From Kribbella sp. NBC_00382 (GTDB taxonomy: Bacteria; Actinomycetota; Actinomycetes; Propionibacteriales; Kribbellaceae), in the NCBI RefSeq assembly GCF_036067295.1, contig NZ_CP107954.1, forward strand, positions 186,001-250,000: a stretch of 64,000 bases of DNA. The letters are read 5' to 3'. Below, in pieces: positions 32,994 through 42,005 of the stretch (its first letter is position 1; each line of letters opens with the position of its first letter). Below the pieces are notes generated by a model that was not told where the DNA came from, searched no databases, and saw only the letters and a program-made list of their open reading frames with translations. The position numbers and the translations under genes are program-made.

Positions 32994-34405
32994 GTTGCTA
33001 GCCTGCCTCGGATCAGATCGCTGTACCAATACGCGCTGCTCTTCGGTGTCCGTGTCTGCGTCTCGTAGTCGACATGGACCAGGCCGAACCGCCGCGAGTA
33101 TCCCCAGGACCACTCGAAGTTGTCGAACAGCGACCAGCAGAAGTAGCCCTGCAACGGGACTCCTGCGTCGATCGCCGCCCGGCAGGCCCGCAGATGGCCG
33201 TCCAGGTAGCCGATCCGGTCGGGATCGCGGACCAGACCGTCCGCATCGGGCGCGTCCGCGAACGCCGCACCGTTCTCGGTGACATAGAGCGGTACCGCCG
33301 GATACTCCCGGGCGACCCGTTCGAGGACGCTGGTGAGCCCCTCGGCGTGGATCTCCCATCCCATCGCGGTGACCGGCAGATCTCCCTTCAGGAAGCCCAC
33401 CTGCGCACTGCCGGGCCAGGGCGAGCCGCTGGTGCCGTCCCCGCCCCCATGACCGTCGTCGCCATCGGTCGGCTCACCCGTCACCACATGGCGGGTGTAG
33501 TAGTTCACGCCCAGGAAGTCGAGCGGGGTGGAGATCACCGCCAGGTCCCCGTCCCGTACGTGCGCGAAGTCGGTCACCGGCGCGAGATCCGCGATCACAT
33601 CCGCCGGATAGGACCCGCGCAGGACCGGGTCGAGGAAGAAGCGGTTCTGCAGTCCGTCGATCCGCCGGGCCGCGTCCAGGTCGATCGCCCGCTCACTGGC
33701 CGGTACTACGTCGTACAGGTTGATGGTCACGCCGACCTGATGCCCGGCGGACCGGAGCAGGCCGGCGGCCAGGCCGTGCCCGAGCATCAGGTGATGCCCG
33801 GCGCGAACAGCCGCGGCCGGATCCTGACGACCAGGTGCGTGCACGCCCGAGCCGTAGCCCAGGAAGGCCGAACACCAGGGTTCGTTCAGCGTCGTCCACT
33901 GCCGGACCCGGTCGCCCAGTACTGCGGCGATGGCGCCCGCGTAGTCCGCGAACCGCTCCGCCGTGTCCCGCTCGGGCCAGCCGCCTGCATCCTCCAGCGG
34001 TTGGGGCAGATCCCAGTGGTACAGGGTCGGCCAGGGCTCGATACCGGCGGCGAGCAGTTCGTCGACCAGCCGCGAGTAGAAGTCGACGCCCGCCTGGTTG
34101 AGTGCGCCGCGACCGCTCGGCTGGACCCTCGGCCAGGCGATCGAGAAGCGGTAGGCCTGCAGACCGAGGTCAGCCATCAAGGCGACGTCGTCGCGGTACC
34201 GGTGGTAGTGCTCGATCGCGACGTCGCCGGTCTCACCGCCCAGCACCCGGCCGGGCGTGTGCGAGAAGGTGTCCCAGATCGAGGGCCCACGCCCGTCAGC
34301 GGTCGCCGCGCCCTCCACCTGGTAGGCGGCGGTGGCGGCGCCGAACAGGAACCCGGTGGGGAACTCCAGTCCGGTACCGGGCTCGGTCTGGCTGTCAGTT
34401 GTCAC
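32990..34405 (-). CDS. bglC: GH1 beta-glucosidase (BglC-like)
   Basis: 471 aa (beta/alpha)8 enzyme. Acid/base Glu175 in TLNEPW, nucleophile Glu377 in YVTENGAAF, and GH1 sugar-binding blocks ([31 protein letters not shown]). No signal peptide, so cytoplasmic: it hydrolyses imported cellobiose or cello-oligosaccharides to glucose. GTG start overlapping the cebG stop (GTGA). A Gly/Asp-rich loop ([13 protein letters not shown], about 315-327) is an unusual flexible insertion before the active-site C-terminal region. Position in the ceb operon supports the cellobiose assignment. Confidence 0.92.
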   Translation of the reverse strand: MTTDSQTEPGTGLEFPTGFLFGAATAAYQVEGAATADGRGPSIWDTFSHTPGRVLGGETGDVAIEHYHRYRDDVALMADLGLQAYRFSIAWPRVQPSGRGALNQAGVDFYSRLVDELLAAGIEPWPTLYHWDLPQPLEDAGGWPERDTAERFADYAGAIAAVLGDRVRQWTTLNEPWCSAFLGYGSGVHAPGRQDPAAAVRAGHHLMLGHGLAAGLLRSAGHQVGVTINLYDVVPASERAIDLDAARRIDGLQNRFFLDPVLRGSYPADVIADLAPVTDFAHVRDGDLAVISTPLDFLGVNYYTRHVVTGEPTDGDDGHGGGDGTSGSPWPGSAQVGFLKGDLPVTAMGWEIHAEGLTSVLERVAREYPAVPLYVTENGAAFADAPDADGLVRDPDRIGYLDGHLRACRAAIDAGVPLQGYFCWSLFDNFEWSWGYSRRFGLVHVDYETQTRTPKSSAYWYSDLIRGRLAT

Positions 34406-35253
34406 GACTTGATCGAACCTTCCATGATGCCGCCGATGATCTGGCGGCCGAACAGGATGAACACCGCGAACAGGGGCAGCGTGGCCAGCGCCGTCGCCGC
34501 GAAGACCTGCGCGTAGTCGGTGTAGTACGCCGTCGCCAGCAGGCTGAGCGACAACTGAACGGTCGGGGTGTTCGCGTCGAGGACAGCGTACGGCCAGATG
34601 AACTCGTTCCAGGTCTGCATGAAGGTCAGCAGACCGAGGACGGCCGCGGCGGGCCGCAGTACGGGCAGCACGACGTTCCAGTAGATCCGGAAGGTCGAGC
34701 AGCCGTCCACCCGGGCGGCCTCCACCAACTCGTCGGAGATCGCCTCGGCGGCGTACTGGCGCATCATGAAGACGCCGAAACCACTCACCAGGAACGGCAC
34801 GATCACCGCTTGCAGGTGACCGTTCCAGCCGATCTTCACCATCAGCATGTACAGCGGGATCAGGCCGAGCTGGACCGGCACCATCATCGTGCCGACGATC
34901 ACCAGCAGCAGACCGTTGCGGCCGCGGAACCGCAATTTCGCGAACGCGAAACCGGCCAGGGTGGAGAAGAAGACCACCGAGACGGTCACCACGCTGGAGA
35001 CCACCACCGAGTTCACCAGCCCGTAGGCGAACGCCGCGTGCTCGTTCGCGAACACCCGGCCGACGTTCGCGGCGAGCTCACCGCCCGGGAGCAGCGGTGG
35101 CGGTACATCGTTGATGACGTCGTTGGACCGGGTGGCCACGACGACCATCCAGTAGATCGGGAAGAGCGACAACGCGCAGGCGACGATCAGCGCCAGGTAC
35201 GTCAACGGGCTGGTGCGCCACAGCCGGACCGACGCGGCTTTCATCGCGCTCAC
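34402..35253 (-). CDS. cebG: Cellobiose/cellotriose ABC permease (CebG-like)
   Basis: 283 aa from a GTG that overlaps the cebF stop (GTGA); an ATG nine bases later (35244) is an alternative. Six transmembrane segments; EAA loop [28 protein letters not shown]; family C-terminus [16 protein letters not shown]. It partners with CebF in the inner membrane. The operon has no ATPase gene, consistent with the MsiK arrangement known for ceb transporters. Confidence 0.9.
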   Translation of the reverse strand: MSAMKAASVRLWRTSPLTYLALIVACALSLFPIYWMVVVATRSNDVINDVPPPLLPGGELAANVGRVFANEHAAFAYGLVNSVVVSSVVTVSVVFFSTLAGFAFAKLRFRGRNGLLLVIVGTMMVPVQLGLIPLYMLMVKIGWNGHLQAVIVPFLVSGFGVFMMRQYAAEAISDELVEAARVDGCSTFRIYWNVVLPVLRPAAAVLGLLTFMQTWNEFIWPYAVLDANTPTVQLSLSLLATAYYTDYAQVFAATALATLPLFAVFILFGRQIIGGIMEGSIKS

Positions 35254-36203
35254 CGCGCGGCCCGCCGGACGATCAGCAGGTTGATCAGCGAGAACACCAC
35301 GATCAGCCCGAACAGCGACCACGCGATGGCGGCGCCGTAGCCGTACTGGAAGCGCTGGAACGCCGTCTCGTACATGTACATGGTGACCGTCTGGAACTGG
35401 CCCAGCGTGCCGCCGAGCATCCTCCCGTTGCCGAAGATCACCGGCTCGGTGAACAACTGCAGGCCGCCGATCGTGGAGATGATGACGGTGAACACGAGCG
35501 TCGGGCGCAGCAACGGCACGGTGATCCGCCAGAACTGCTGCCAGGGTGCGGCGCCGTCCAGCGACGCCGACTCGTACAGGTCCTTGGGGATCGCCTGCAT
35601 CGCCCCGAGCAGGATCAGCGTGTTGTAGCCGGTCCAGCGCCAGTCGACCATCACGGCGATCGCGATCCAGCTGGACCACCAGTTGGCCTGCCAGTCCACC
35701 GCGTCCAGGCCGAAGGCTGTGATCACGTAGTTGACCAGGCCGACGTCGCGGGCGAACAGCTGGCCGAAGACGATGCCGACCGCCGCCACCGAGGTGACGT
35801 TCGGGATCAACACCCCCATCCGGAAGAAGGTGCGCGCGCGGATCTTGCGGTTCAGCAGGTTGGCCACCGACAGCGCCATCAGCAGTTGCGGGACGGTCGC
35901 CAGCACGAAGATGCCGACCGTGTTCTTCAGCGCGTTCCAGAAGTCCGGATCCGAGAACAGCGCGGTGTAGTTGTCGAACCAGACGAAGGTGTGGTCACCG
36001 ATCAGGTGCCAGTCGTGCAGCGACACCCAGCCGGTGTAGACCAGCGGGAACGCCCCGAAGACGAGGAACAGGACGAAGAACGGCGCGATGAAGAAGTACG
36101 GCGCGTACTTCATGTCCGCGCGGGTCAGCCGGGAGCGCCAGGGAACCCGGCCGTCGGCGGCACGCGCTGCCGCCGACGACCGGATGACGCTGGAAGAGGT
36201 CAC
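35250..36203 (-). CDS. cebF: Cellobiose/cellotriose ABC permease (CebF-like)
   Basis: 317 aa. A basic cytoplasmic N-terminus (PWRSRLTRADMKYAP) precedes the first helix. EAA loop KDLYESASLDGAAPWQQFWRITVPLLRPTL; large external loop after TM1 typical of MalF-type subunits (HDWHLIGDHTFVWFDNYTALFSDPDFWNALKNTV). GTG start overlaps the binding-protein stop by 4 bp. It forms the channel with CebG. Confidence 0.9.
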   Translation of the reverse strand: MTSSSVIRSSAAARAADGRVPWRSRLTRADMKYAPYFFIAPFFVLFLVFGAFPLVYTGWVSLHDWHLIGDHTFVWFDNYTALFSDPDFWNALKNTVGIFVLATVPQLLMALSVANLLNRKIRARTFFRMGVLIPNVTSVAAVGIVFGQLFARDVGLVNYVITAFGLDAVDWQANWWSSWIAIAVMVDWRWTGYNTLILLGAMQAIPKDLYESASLDGAAPWQQFWRITVPLLRPTLVFTVIISTIGGLQLFTEPVIFGNGRMLGGTLGQFQTVTMYMYETAFQRFQYGYGAAIAWSLFGLIVVFSLINLLIVRRAAR

Positions 36204-37495
36204 TTCGCCTCTTTGACAGCGCTCTTCAGTGCTTGCTGCCAAGCCTTGTCGGGGGTGAGCTTGCCCTGTTCGACCGCCTGCATGGCCGGCTCGAAGGCCC
36301 GCTCCTTGACGGCCTGGTGCTTCGGGCCGAGGACGACCGGCTTCAGCGACTTGGCGCCCTCGCCGAAGATCTTGCCGACCGGGGCGTTGGAGAAGTAGTC
36401 GTTCGTCAGTGCCAGGAACGCGGGGTCGTCCAGCGCCTTCGGCGATGACGGCAGCGGACCAGCCTCCTTGAAGGCGGCGACCTGACCTTCCGGGCTGGTC
36501 AGGAACTTGGCCAGTTCGTAGGCCTCCTTGGGGTGCTTGCTCTGGGTGGGCACGGCCAGCCAGGAACCGCCCCAGTTGCCGCCCCCACCAGGTACCGCGG
36601 CCACGTCCCACTTGCCGGCGTTCGCGGCGCCGGAGTTGGTCTTGATGATCCCGAGCATCCACGACGGGCACATGGTGACCGCGAAGCTGCCGTTCTTGAA
36701 GCCGGCCTCCCAGTCCTTCGACCAGGTGGCGATCTTGGCGCTGACACCCTCCGAGACCATCTTCATCGAGGTGTCCCAGGCCTGCCGCACGACCGGGTTG
36801 GAGTCCGCGATCAGCTTGTTGTCACGGTCGTAGAAGTTGGTGTCGCCGGCCTGCGACAACATCGCGCTGAAGCTGGTGGTGACCGAGTCGACGAAGCCCT
36901 TGGCGCCGGTGTTGGCCGCGGTGAACTTCTTGCCGGTGGTGATGAACTCGTCCCAGGTCGGCCACAGCTTCGACACCGCCTCCCGGTCGGTCGGCAGCTT
37001 CGCCTTCGCGAACAGGTCCTTGCGGTAGCAGACGGCCAGCCCGCCGACGTCGGTACCGAGCCCGATCAGCGGCCCGTCGGCGCCGACCCTGCCCAGCTCC
37101 CACTTCCACGGCAGGAAGTTCGCCTGCTGGTCGGCCGCGCCCTGGTCGAGCAGGTTGACGAAGTTCTGCGGCTGGGTCTTGAACTCGTTGAGAATGCCCT
37201 CCTCGAGCGCCACCACGTCCCCGGCGCCGGTCCCGGCCGCGAGGTACTGGGTGAGCTTGGGCTTGTAGTCGTCGAGCTTCTGCACACTGCGCAGCTCGAC
37301 CTTCACGTTCGGGTGGTCGGTCTGGTACTGCGCGACCAGCGCCTTGTAGCCGAAGTCCCCGAACGTGTCGACCACGAGATTGACCTGGCCGTCCGCCGCC
37401 GGCTTGGTGTCCGTGTTCTTGCTGCATGCCCCGACCATGCTCATGGCCGTCACGGCAGCCACCGTGACCGCCAGGAACCGCTTCGTCTGGCTCAT
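36200..37495 (-). CDS. cebE: Cellobiose-binding lipoprotein (CebE-like)
   Basis: 431 aa. Lipobox MSMVGACS gives lipidated Cys24. Family 1 solute-binding fold (VNLVVDTFGDFGYKALVAQYQTDHPNVKVELRSV; GLGTDVGGLAVCYRKDLFAKAKLPTD). First gene of the ceb operon, downstream of a promoter lying between two TGGGAGCGYTCCCA sites. It should capture cello-oligosaccharides; specificity is inferred from the operators, the GH1 gene and gene order. Confidence 0.9.
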   Translation of the reverse strand: MSQTKRFLAVTVAAVTAMSMVGACSKNTDTKPAADGQVNLVVDTFGDFGYKALVAQYQTDHPNVKVELRSVQKLDDYKPKLTQYLAAGTGAGDVVALEEGILNEFKTQPQNFVNLLDQGAADQQANFLPWKWELGRVGADGPLIGLGTDVGGLAVCYRKDLFAKAKLPTDREAVSKLWPTWDEFITTGKKFTAANTGAKGFVDSVTTSFSAMLSQAGDTNFYDRDNKLIADSNPVVRQAWDTSMKMVSEGVSAKIATWSKDWEAGFKNGSFAVTMCPSWMLGIIKTNSGAANAGKWDVAAVPGGGGNWGGSWLAVPTQSKHPKEAYELAKFLTSPEGQVAAFKEAGPLPSSPKALDDPAFLALTNDYFSNAPVGKIFGEGAKSLKPVVLGPKHQAVKERAFEPAMQAVEQGKLTPDKAWQQALKSAVKEAK

Positions 37496-37531
37496 CGCCT
37501 GACCCCTCCTAGTTGCTCAGGGCGCTCCATC

Positions 37532-37545
37532 TGGGAGCGCTCCCA
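37532..37545. promoter_or_regulatory. cebR box: CebR operator 1
   Basis: TGGGAGCGCTCCCA, a perfect 14-bp palindrome, 37 bp before cebE. It matches the CebR box known from Streptomyces and lies just downstream of the promoter -10 region. Confidence 0.88.
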
Positions 37546-37547
37546 AG

Positions 37548-37576
37548 AGCATCGGGGTGACGTAGACCACTGTCAA
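37548..37576 (-). promoter_or_regulatory. cebE promoter
   Basis: A consensus -35 TTGACA (37576-37571, minus strand) is followed after 17 nt by GATGCT (37553-37548) as -10. It lies between the two CebR boxes, so repressor bound at box 1 would cover the start site. Confidence 0.6.
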
Positions 37577-37584
37577 TAGCTCGG

Positions 37585-37598
37585 TGGGAGCGTTCCCA
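37585..37598. promoter_or_regulatory. cebR box: CebR operator 2
   Basis: TGGGAGCGTTCCCA, one mismatch from the perfect palindrome. It lies 8 bp upstream of the cebE -35 and 42 bp before the divergent AlkZ-like gene. Confidence 0.82.
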
Positions 37599-37640
37599 AA
37601 TCGAGTCCGAACTGTCGGTGCCCGATGATTGACTGTCCAG

Positions 37641-38426
37641 ATGGCGCGCGCGAGGACTTCAGACGGACAGCCCGACGACCTGCTGGCAGCGGCTCGCGGC
37701 GAGCGGTGGTGGGTGCGCGGTCGCCGGGTGGGCTCGGTCGGCCGCGCAGGCAAGTTCGTCGACGACGTCGGCTTCGCCCTGCTCTTCCCCGCTCAGAAAC
37801 CGCTCGGCCCATCCCTCTGGGAGGCCGTGGCGGGCGAGGACGAGGAGCCGTTCGCCGGCGGCATGAACGACAACGAGCAGAAGGTCTGGAGCTGGAAGGA
37901 CGAACTCCCCCGCCGCGGCCTCGCCTGGTACGGCGCCTTCCTCAACGGCCGAGGCTCCTTCCTCTCCCCGAGCCTGCTCGCCGCCCTCTACCCAGGCGAC
38001 GGCGAGCTGGACGACCACGAGCACCTGGACCTGTCACCCGCAGCCCACGAGCTAGCCGAGGCCCTGGCCGTCGAGCCGCTCTCCAGCGCCACCCTCCGCG
38101 CCCTGCTCGGCGACAAGAACAAGTACCAGCGCGCGATCGGCGAACTCCAGAAGAACCTGCTCGTCACCACCGCCGGCATCGAGGAGCAAGGCACCGGCTG
38201 GCCCGCCGCACTCCTCACCCTCACCTGCGAACAGTTCGACGTCGGCGGCCGCACCGACCACCGCGAGGCAGCCCGCCACTACCTCGACACCATGCTCGAC
38301 ACAGCCCCCGTCGACCTGGCCCGAGCCTTCCGCTGGCCAACCCCCAAGGCCCGAGCCCTCCTCAACGACCTGGTCGACCTGGATCAAGCCACTACCGACG
38401 GCCGCCGGTACCAACCGCTCGACTAG
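37641..38426 (+). CDS. AlkZ-like / winged-helix protein of unknown function
   Basis: 261 aa. It contains blocks compatible with AlkZ-type winged-helix DNA glycosylase-like proteins (DDLLAAARGERWWVRGRRVGSVGRAGKFVDDVGFALLFP near the N-terminus; PVDLARAFRWPTPKARALLNDLVDL near the C-terminus). The QxD/QxQ catalytic motif of true AlkZ is not evident, and the family assignment is tentative. No signal peptide. ATG start; TTG 12 bp upstream is an alternative. Divergent from cebE with a CebR box 42 bp upstream, so cellobiose control is possible though functionally unexpected. Confidence 0.7.
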   Translation: MARARTSDGQPDDLLAAARGERWWVRGRRVGSVGRAGKFVDDVGFALLFPAQKPLGPSLWEAVAGEDEEPFAGGMNDNEQKVWSWKDELPRRGLAWYGAFLNGRGSFLSPSLLAALYPGDGELDDHEHLDLSPAAHELAEALAVEPLSSATLRALLGDKNKYQRAIGELQKNLLVTTAGIEEQGTGWPAALLTLTCEQFDVGGRTDHREAARHYLDTMLDTAPVDLARAFRWPTPKARALLNDLVDLDQATTDGRRYQPLD

Positions 38427-38431
38427 TCAGT

Positions 38432-38782
38432 TCACTTGGATTCGGCGAGGTCGAAGACGTTGCCTTCGGGGTCGGCGAGGGTGACCCAGTGGGCGCCGTA
38501 CTCGTCGAACTCGCCGACCCGCTTGGCGCCGAGGCCGACGATGCGGTCGACCTCGTCGGCCCAGCCGGTGGTGGCGAAGTCGATGTGCAGGCGGTTCTTG
38601 CCGGCCCGGTCCTCGGGGACCTGGATGAACATCAGCGCCGGTCCGTCGGCCGCCTTGTTCACGGTCGCGAAGAATTCGTTGCCCTCAGCATCCACTGAGG
38701 AGTTGAGCACGCCGGCCCAGAAGCCGGCCAGTTCGGCGGCGTTCTTGCAGTCGAAGACGACGTGTTCGAGAGTGATGGACAT
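38432..38782 (-). CDS. VOC (glyoxalase/dioxygenase superfamily) protein
   Basis: 116 aa, two beta-alpha-beta-beta-beta modules: ITLEHVVFDCKNAAELAGFWAGVL and RLHIDFATT...WVTLADPEGNVFDLAES. This resembles the actinobacterial VOC subfamily with DPEGN.F. Start ATG is 6 bp after the MerR-type regulator stop, so the two are co-transcribed. Catalysis cannot be assigned; many such proteins are antibiotic-binding or isomerase-like. Confidence 0.88.
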   Translation of the reverse strand: MSITLEHVVFDCKNAAELAGFWAGVLNSSVDAEGNEFFATVNKAADGPALMFIQVPEDRAGKNRLHIDFATTGWADEVDRIVGLGAKRVGEFDEYGAHWVTLADPEGNVFDLAESK

Positions 38783-38788
38783 GGTGGT

Positions 38789-39610
38789 TCAGCCTTTCGG
38801 AGTGGGGATCCGCTGGATCGGCCAGCAGATCTCGGTACGGAACTCGGTCTCGTCGACGCCGTCCCCCGGCCCGACGAGATACAGCTCGCGAATCGGCCCG
38901 GCAGCGACCTCGCAGTACTCCGCGACGTGGCTGCCGAGCGCGCCATAGGTCCGGTCGAAGTCCTTGAACGGCCCGTCGTGCCGGGTGATCGCGAAATAGC
39001 TCGCCGGCAAGTCGACCAGCGCGACGCGATCGATCGCCGGCTGATCCGGCGCTACCGGCAGGAAGCCGACCACCTCACCGACATCCTCGGTGAAGAACTC
39101 GTCCCCGTACGTCGCGCCGGCGGTCGCGTTGATGCCCTGCCGGCCAGCGATCTCCCCCAGCAGACCGAAGGTCGACGCACACCAGTCGTCGATCGAGTCG
39201 CGATCAACCCGATCAGTGACCGCGTACGCCCGGAACGCCGGTACGAACCGGTACTCGACCGCCAACTCGCCGACCGGCAGAGTCAGCATCGACCGCAGCG
39301 AGGCGACCACATCTCGCGTCTGGGCCAGCTCGCGCTCCATCTGATCCAGATGCAACCTCAACGTCTGGTCGCGGGTCTGGACGTCAGGCGCCTCGACCAC
39401 GGCGCGCACCTGAGCCAGCGGCATCTGCAGATCGCGCAGCCGCCGGATCAACTGGGCCACCGGGACCTGCGTTGTCTCGTACCGCCGATAGCCCGACGAT
39501 GCGTCGATCCGCGCGGGCGCCAGCAGGCCGATCTCGTGGTAGTGATGCAAGGTCTTCACGCTCAGATGCGTGAGCCTGGAGAACTCACCAATCGTCACCG
39601 ACGCCGTCAT
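38789..39610 (-). CDS. MerR-family regulator with GyrI-like effector domain
   Basis: 273 aa. MerR HTH (TIGEFSRLTHLSVKTLHHYHEIGLLAPARIDASSGYRRY) and dimerisation coiled coil (residues about 75-115), then a GyrI/SOUL-type small-molecule-binding domain (PAFRAYAVTDRVDRDSIDDW...TEICWPIQRIP). ATG at 39610 is preceded by GGAGGG. Such BmrR-like regulators activate multidrug genes when they bind hydrophobic cations. It precedes and probably controls the co-transcribed VOC gene. Confidence 0.9.
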   Translation of the reverse strand: MTASVTIGEFSRLTHLSVKTLHHYHEIGLLAPARIDASSGYRRYETTQVPVAQLIRRLRDLQMPLAQVRAVVEAPDVQTRDQTLRLHLDQMERELAQTRDVVASLRSMLTLPVGELAVEYRFVPAFRAYAVTDRVDRDSIDDWCASTFGLLGEIAGRQGINATAGATYGDEFFTEDVGEVVGFLPVAPDQPAIDRVALVDLPASYFAITRHDGPFKDFDRTYGALGSHVAEYCEVAAGPIRELYLVGPGDGVDETEFRTEICWPIQRIPTPKG

Positions 39611-39665
39611 GAGGCAACCCTCCACCCTCCGCCTACCGGAGAGTCAAGCACCCCGGAACGCAACG

Positions 39666-39695
39666 CGACCGCCACCGGGGGCGCGGTGGCGGTCG
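39666..39695. terminator. Terminator of the GH30 gene
   Basis: CGACCGCCACCG and its exact complement (12-bp stem, 6-nt loop) lie 60 bp beyond the minus-strand stop of the GH30 gene. Confidence 0.6.
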
Positions 39696-39757
39696 TGCTG
39701 CAGCAGGTGTCCCCGTGCGGACACCGCGTCGGTCGAGCCGGTGTCAGTGACTACCGG

Positions 39758-41656
39758 CTAGGAGATGGTCCACTTCTGGTTGGCCGCCCCGGTGCAGGAC
39801 CAGATCTGCAATCGGGTCCCATTGGCCGAGCTGTTGCCGGTCACATCCAGGCACTTGTTCGCCTGTGGATTCGTCAGGTCGTTGTTCGCGTAGTTCCATT
39901 GCTGGGCGCCACTGCCGTTGCAGGTCCAGAGCTGTGTCTGGGCACCGTTGGCGGTCGAGCCGCTGGCGACGTCGAGGCACTTGCCGAGGGCGCGGAGGGT
40001 GCCGTCACCAGGCCGGCTCCACTGCTGGGCAGCGCTGCCGTTGCAGTCGTACAGGTTGACCGCAGTACCGTCCGCCGGGTTGGCGCCGGCCACGTCGATG
40101 CACTTGCCGGCCAGGCCGGTGATCTGGCCACCCGTACCGCCACCACCCTGCGTACCGGACCAGGTGAAGGTCGCCGAGGTCTTGGTGGGCAGTGTGTAGG
40201 TGAAGGACTGGCTGCCCCAGTTGACCCGGACCGACTGGTTGCCACCGGTGGTATTGAAGGCGATCAGCGACTTCGAGCCGTCGGGGTTCTTCCAGGCGAC
40301 GTTCTTGACCGAGGCGTTCGCGGTCGAGTCGATCCGCAGCGCGCCCGGCTTCACGAACTTGGTCAGGTGGCCCATCGTGTAGTACTCGACCGTCTTGGTG
40401 ACCTGGCCGGCCTGGCCGTCGTTGCGGTGCACGGTGACGAGGCCGGTGCAGACGTTGCAGCCGGAGCCCACGAACGGCAGGTGGTTCTCGTCCAGCGCGA
40501 GGCCCCACTTCACCCACGACTTGTCGTAGTTGCGGGTGTAGTCGATCAGGTTGTTCATGTCCTCGACCTGCTGGTTCGGGATCCAGGTACCACCCGAGTG
40601 CTCGGTCATATAGGCGTTCACGTTCGGGTACTGGTTGTGGATCTGGGTCTGCAGGTTCACGTCGCCGCCGTACCCGTGCCAGGCGATGCCGCCGAAGTTC
40701 GGGTCGTTGCGCAGCGTCGCGTCGGCCAGCGGTACCGAGCCGAGGTCGTTGTAGTTGCCCCAGTTGTAGTCGAGCACCAGCACCTTGGTGGACAGCCCGG
40801 CCGCGTGCAGCGCCGGGAACAGGTGGTTCTTGGTGAACTCGAGCAGGCCCGAGCCGTTCCAGTTCATCGACGCGTAGCCGGTGCTGTCGGTACCACAGCA
40901 GGTCGGCTCGTTCTGCACCGAGACGTAGTCGATGTGGTTGCCCTGGGCCTCGTTCTGCTGGATGTACTTGACGAAGTACTGGGCGTACATCGGGTAGTAC
41001 TCGGCCTTCAGCCAGCCGCGGTGGACGAAGTCGTTGTTGTCCTTCATCCAGGCCGGCGCGCTCCACGGCGAGCCCATCACCTTGACCGCCGGGTTGAGCT
41101 GCTTGGCCTGCTTGGTCAGCGGCACCACGTCGGCCAGATCGTGGTTGATGGTGAAGTCGTTCAGGTTGCAGCAGGTGTCGTCGTAGGAGTAGTTGAACCG
41201 GGCCAGGTCGGAGGCGCCCATCGGGTTGCGGATGAAGGCCAGGCCGATCCCGTTGACCGGATCGAACAGGTCCTTCATCACCTGGTTGCGGGTCGCCGCC
41301 GAGATCGTGTTGCTGCTGTTCAGCAGCCAGGCGGAGCTATCCGCGAACGACGCCCCACCACCCTCGAAGGACTGGTACGTCGTGTTCTCGTTGACCGTGA
41401 TCGTCTGGTTGGCGGTGCCACCGGCCGGGCCGAAGTTGACCGGCGTCTGCTGCTGCAGCCCGCGGGTGACGTTCTGGCCGGCCGAGTCGCTCGTGGTGGT
41501 CAGGTAGATGTTGACCTGTTCGCCGGCCGCGTGCGCGGGCTCGGGATTGCTGATCCCGATTCCGGTCGCGATCACGGACAGGGCCGCGAGCCCGGCAAGG
41601 GCCGGCAGCACCCGCCGGCGACGACCGCCGAGACGGAGGGTCCAGTTCGGAGACAT
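39758..41656 (-). CDS. Secreted GH30 glycoside hydrolase with ricin-type lectin domain
   Basis: 632 aa. Signal peptide about 1-44 (basic start, VLPALAGLAALSVIATGIGI, cut near AHAAG). The GH30 domain (about 85-500) has acid/base Glu250 in SVQNEP and nucleophile Glu352 in MTEHSGGTW, plus FIRNPMGASDLA and GSPWSAPAWM. The C-terminal RicinB/CBM13 domain (about 510-632) has three QxW repeats with paired Cys. The family acts on beta-1,6-glucan, glucosylceramide or xylan; with a GH16 neighbour, endo-beta-1,6-glucanase activity is the best inference. ATG with GGGAG upstream; the frame continues upstream but without signal-like sequence. Confidence 0.92.
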   Translation of the reverse strand: MSPNWTLRLGGRRRRVLPALAGLAALSVIATGIGISNPEPAHAAGEQVNIYLTTTSDSAGQNVTRGLQQQTPVNFGPAGGTANQTITVNENTTYQSFEGGGASFADSSAWLLNSSNTISAATRNQVMKDLFDPVNGIGLAFIRNPMGASDLARFNYSYDDTCCNLNDFTINHDLADVVPLTKQAKQLNPAVKVMGSPWSAPAWMKDNNDFVHRGWLKAEYYPMYAQYFVKYIQQNEAQGNHIDYVSVQNEPTCCGTDSTGYASMNWNGSGLLEFTKNHLFPALHAAGLSTKVLVLDYNWGNYNDLGSVPLADATLRNDPNFGGIAWHGYGGDVNLQTQIHNQYPNVNAYMTEHSGGTWIPNQQVEDMNNLIDYTRNYDKSWVKWGLALDENHLPFVGSGCNVCTGLVTVHRNDGQAGQVTKTVEYYTMGHLTKFVKPGALRIDSTANASVKNVAWKNPDGSKSLIAFNTTGGNQSVRVNWGSQSFTYTLPTKTSATFTWSGTQGGGGTGGQITGLAGKCIDVAGANPADGTAVNLYDCNGSAAQQWSRPGDGTLRALGKCLDVASGSTANGAQTQLWTCNGSGAQQWNYANNDLTNPQANKCLDVTGNSSANGTRLQIWSCTGAANQKWTIS

Positions 41657-41707
41657 GGGCGGATCTCCCTTTTGCTCAAGGGGTTTCTCAGGGGCGGGTA
41701 GGACCCC

Positions 41708-41871
41708 AGTGGTCTCCACCGGGGTTTCGTGCTTCAGCTCCGGTGTCCAGGTGCGTGCATCGCGGTGCTGGAGGGATGTCCTCGATGCGGAGCATCGTGG
41801 ATGTCTCTCCAGTGCCGCGAGGTGCGTGCCTGGGCGCCGGAGATGTGCACGAAACCCCGGCGGAGACCACT
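41708..41871 (+). repeat. Long imperfect hairpin, about 80-bp arms
   Basis: Arms 41708-41788 and 41792-41871 fold on a GGA loop. Along about 79 positions I count 64 Watson-Crick pairs and 11 G.T pairs (G.U in a + strand RNA), with a few mismatches and one bulge. Four of the wobble sites are tandem 5'-TG/3'-GT pairs. It may encode a structured RNA on the + strand, or be a palindromic element in the GH30 leader. Confidence 0.8.
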
Positions 41872-41911
41872 TGTACCGGCGTCTGCCCGCGCCGCAACTG
41901 GTGGTCAGGTT

Positions 41912-41941
41912 GAGATAACCATCGGTGAATAGCCGTGTCAA
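41912..41941 (-). promoter_or_regulatory. Candidate GH30 promoter
   Basis: On the minus strand TTGACA (41941-41936), an 18-nt spacer and TATCTC (41917-41912) resemble a primary-sigma promoter. Transcription from here would place the long hairpin in a leader of about 250 nt before the GH30 start. Confidence 0.45.
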
Positions 41942-41985
41942 CGTCAGGGCACCACTTTTTTCACGCCTTATATTTATGTGTGGTC

Positions 41986-42005
41986 TTGACCTGAGAGCGT
42001 TCTCA
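41986..42005 (+). promoter_or_regulatory. GH16 -35 element and LacI-type operator
   Basis: TTGACC (41986-41991) is followed directly by TGAGAGCGTTCTCA (41992-42005), a near-perfect 14-bp palindrome with central CG. The same TGAGAGC half site occurs before the oligosaccharide importer at 47597. A repressor here would block polymerase between -35 and -10. Confidence 0.65.

Noticed and set aside
38762..41701. Open frame of 979 codons on the + strand across VOC, MerR and GH30 genes
   Set aside because: Arg/Val/Asp-rich sequence without domains, antisense to three well-supported genes.
41688..41897. Short frames on both strands through the long hairpin
   Set aside because: They exist because the inverted repeat lacks stops; no start signal or family similarity was seen.
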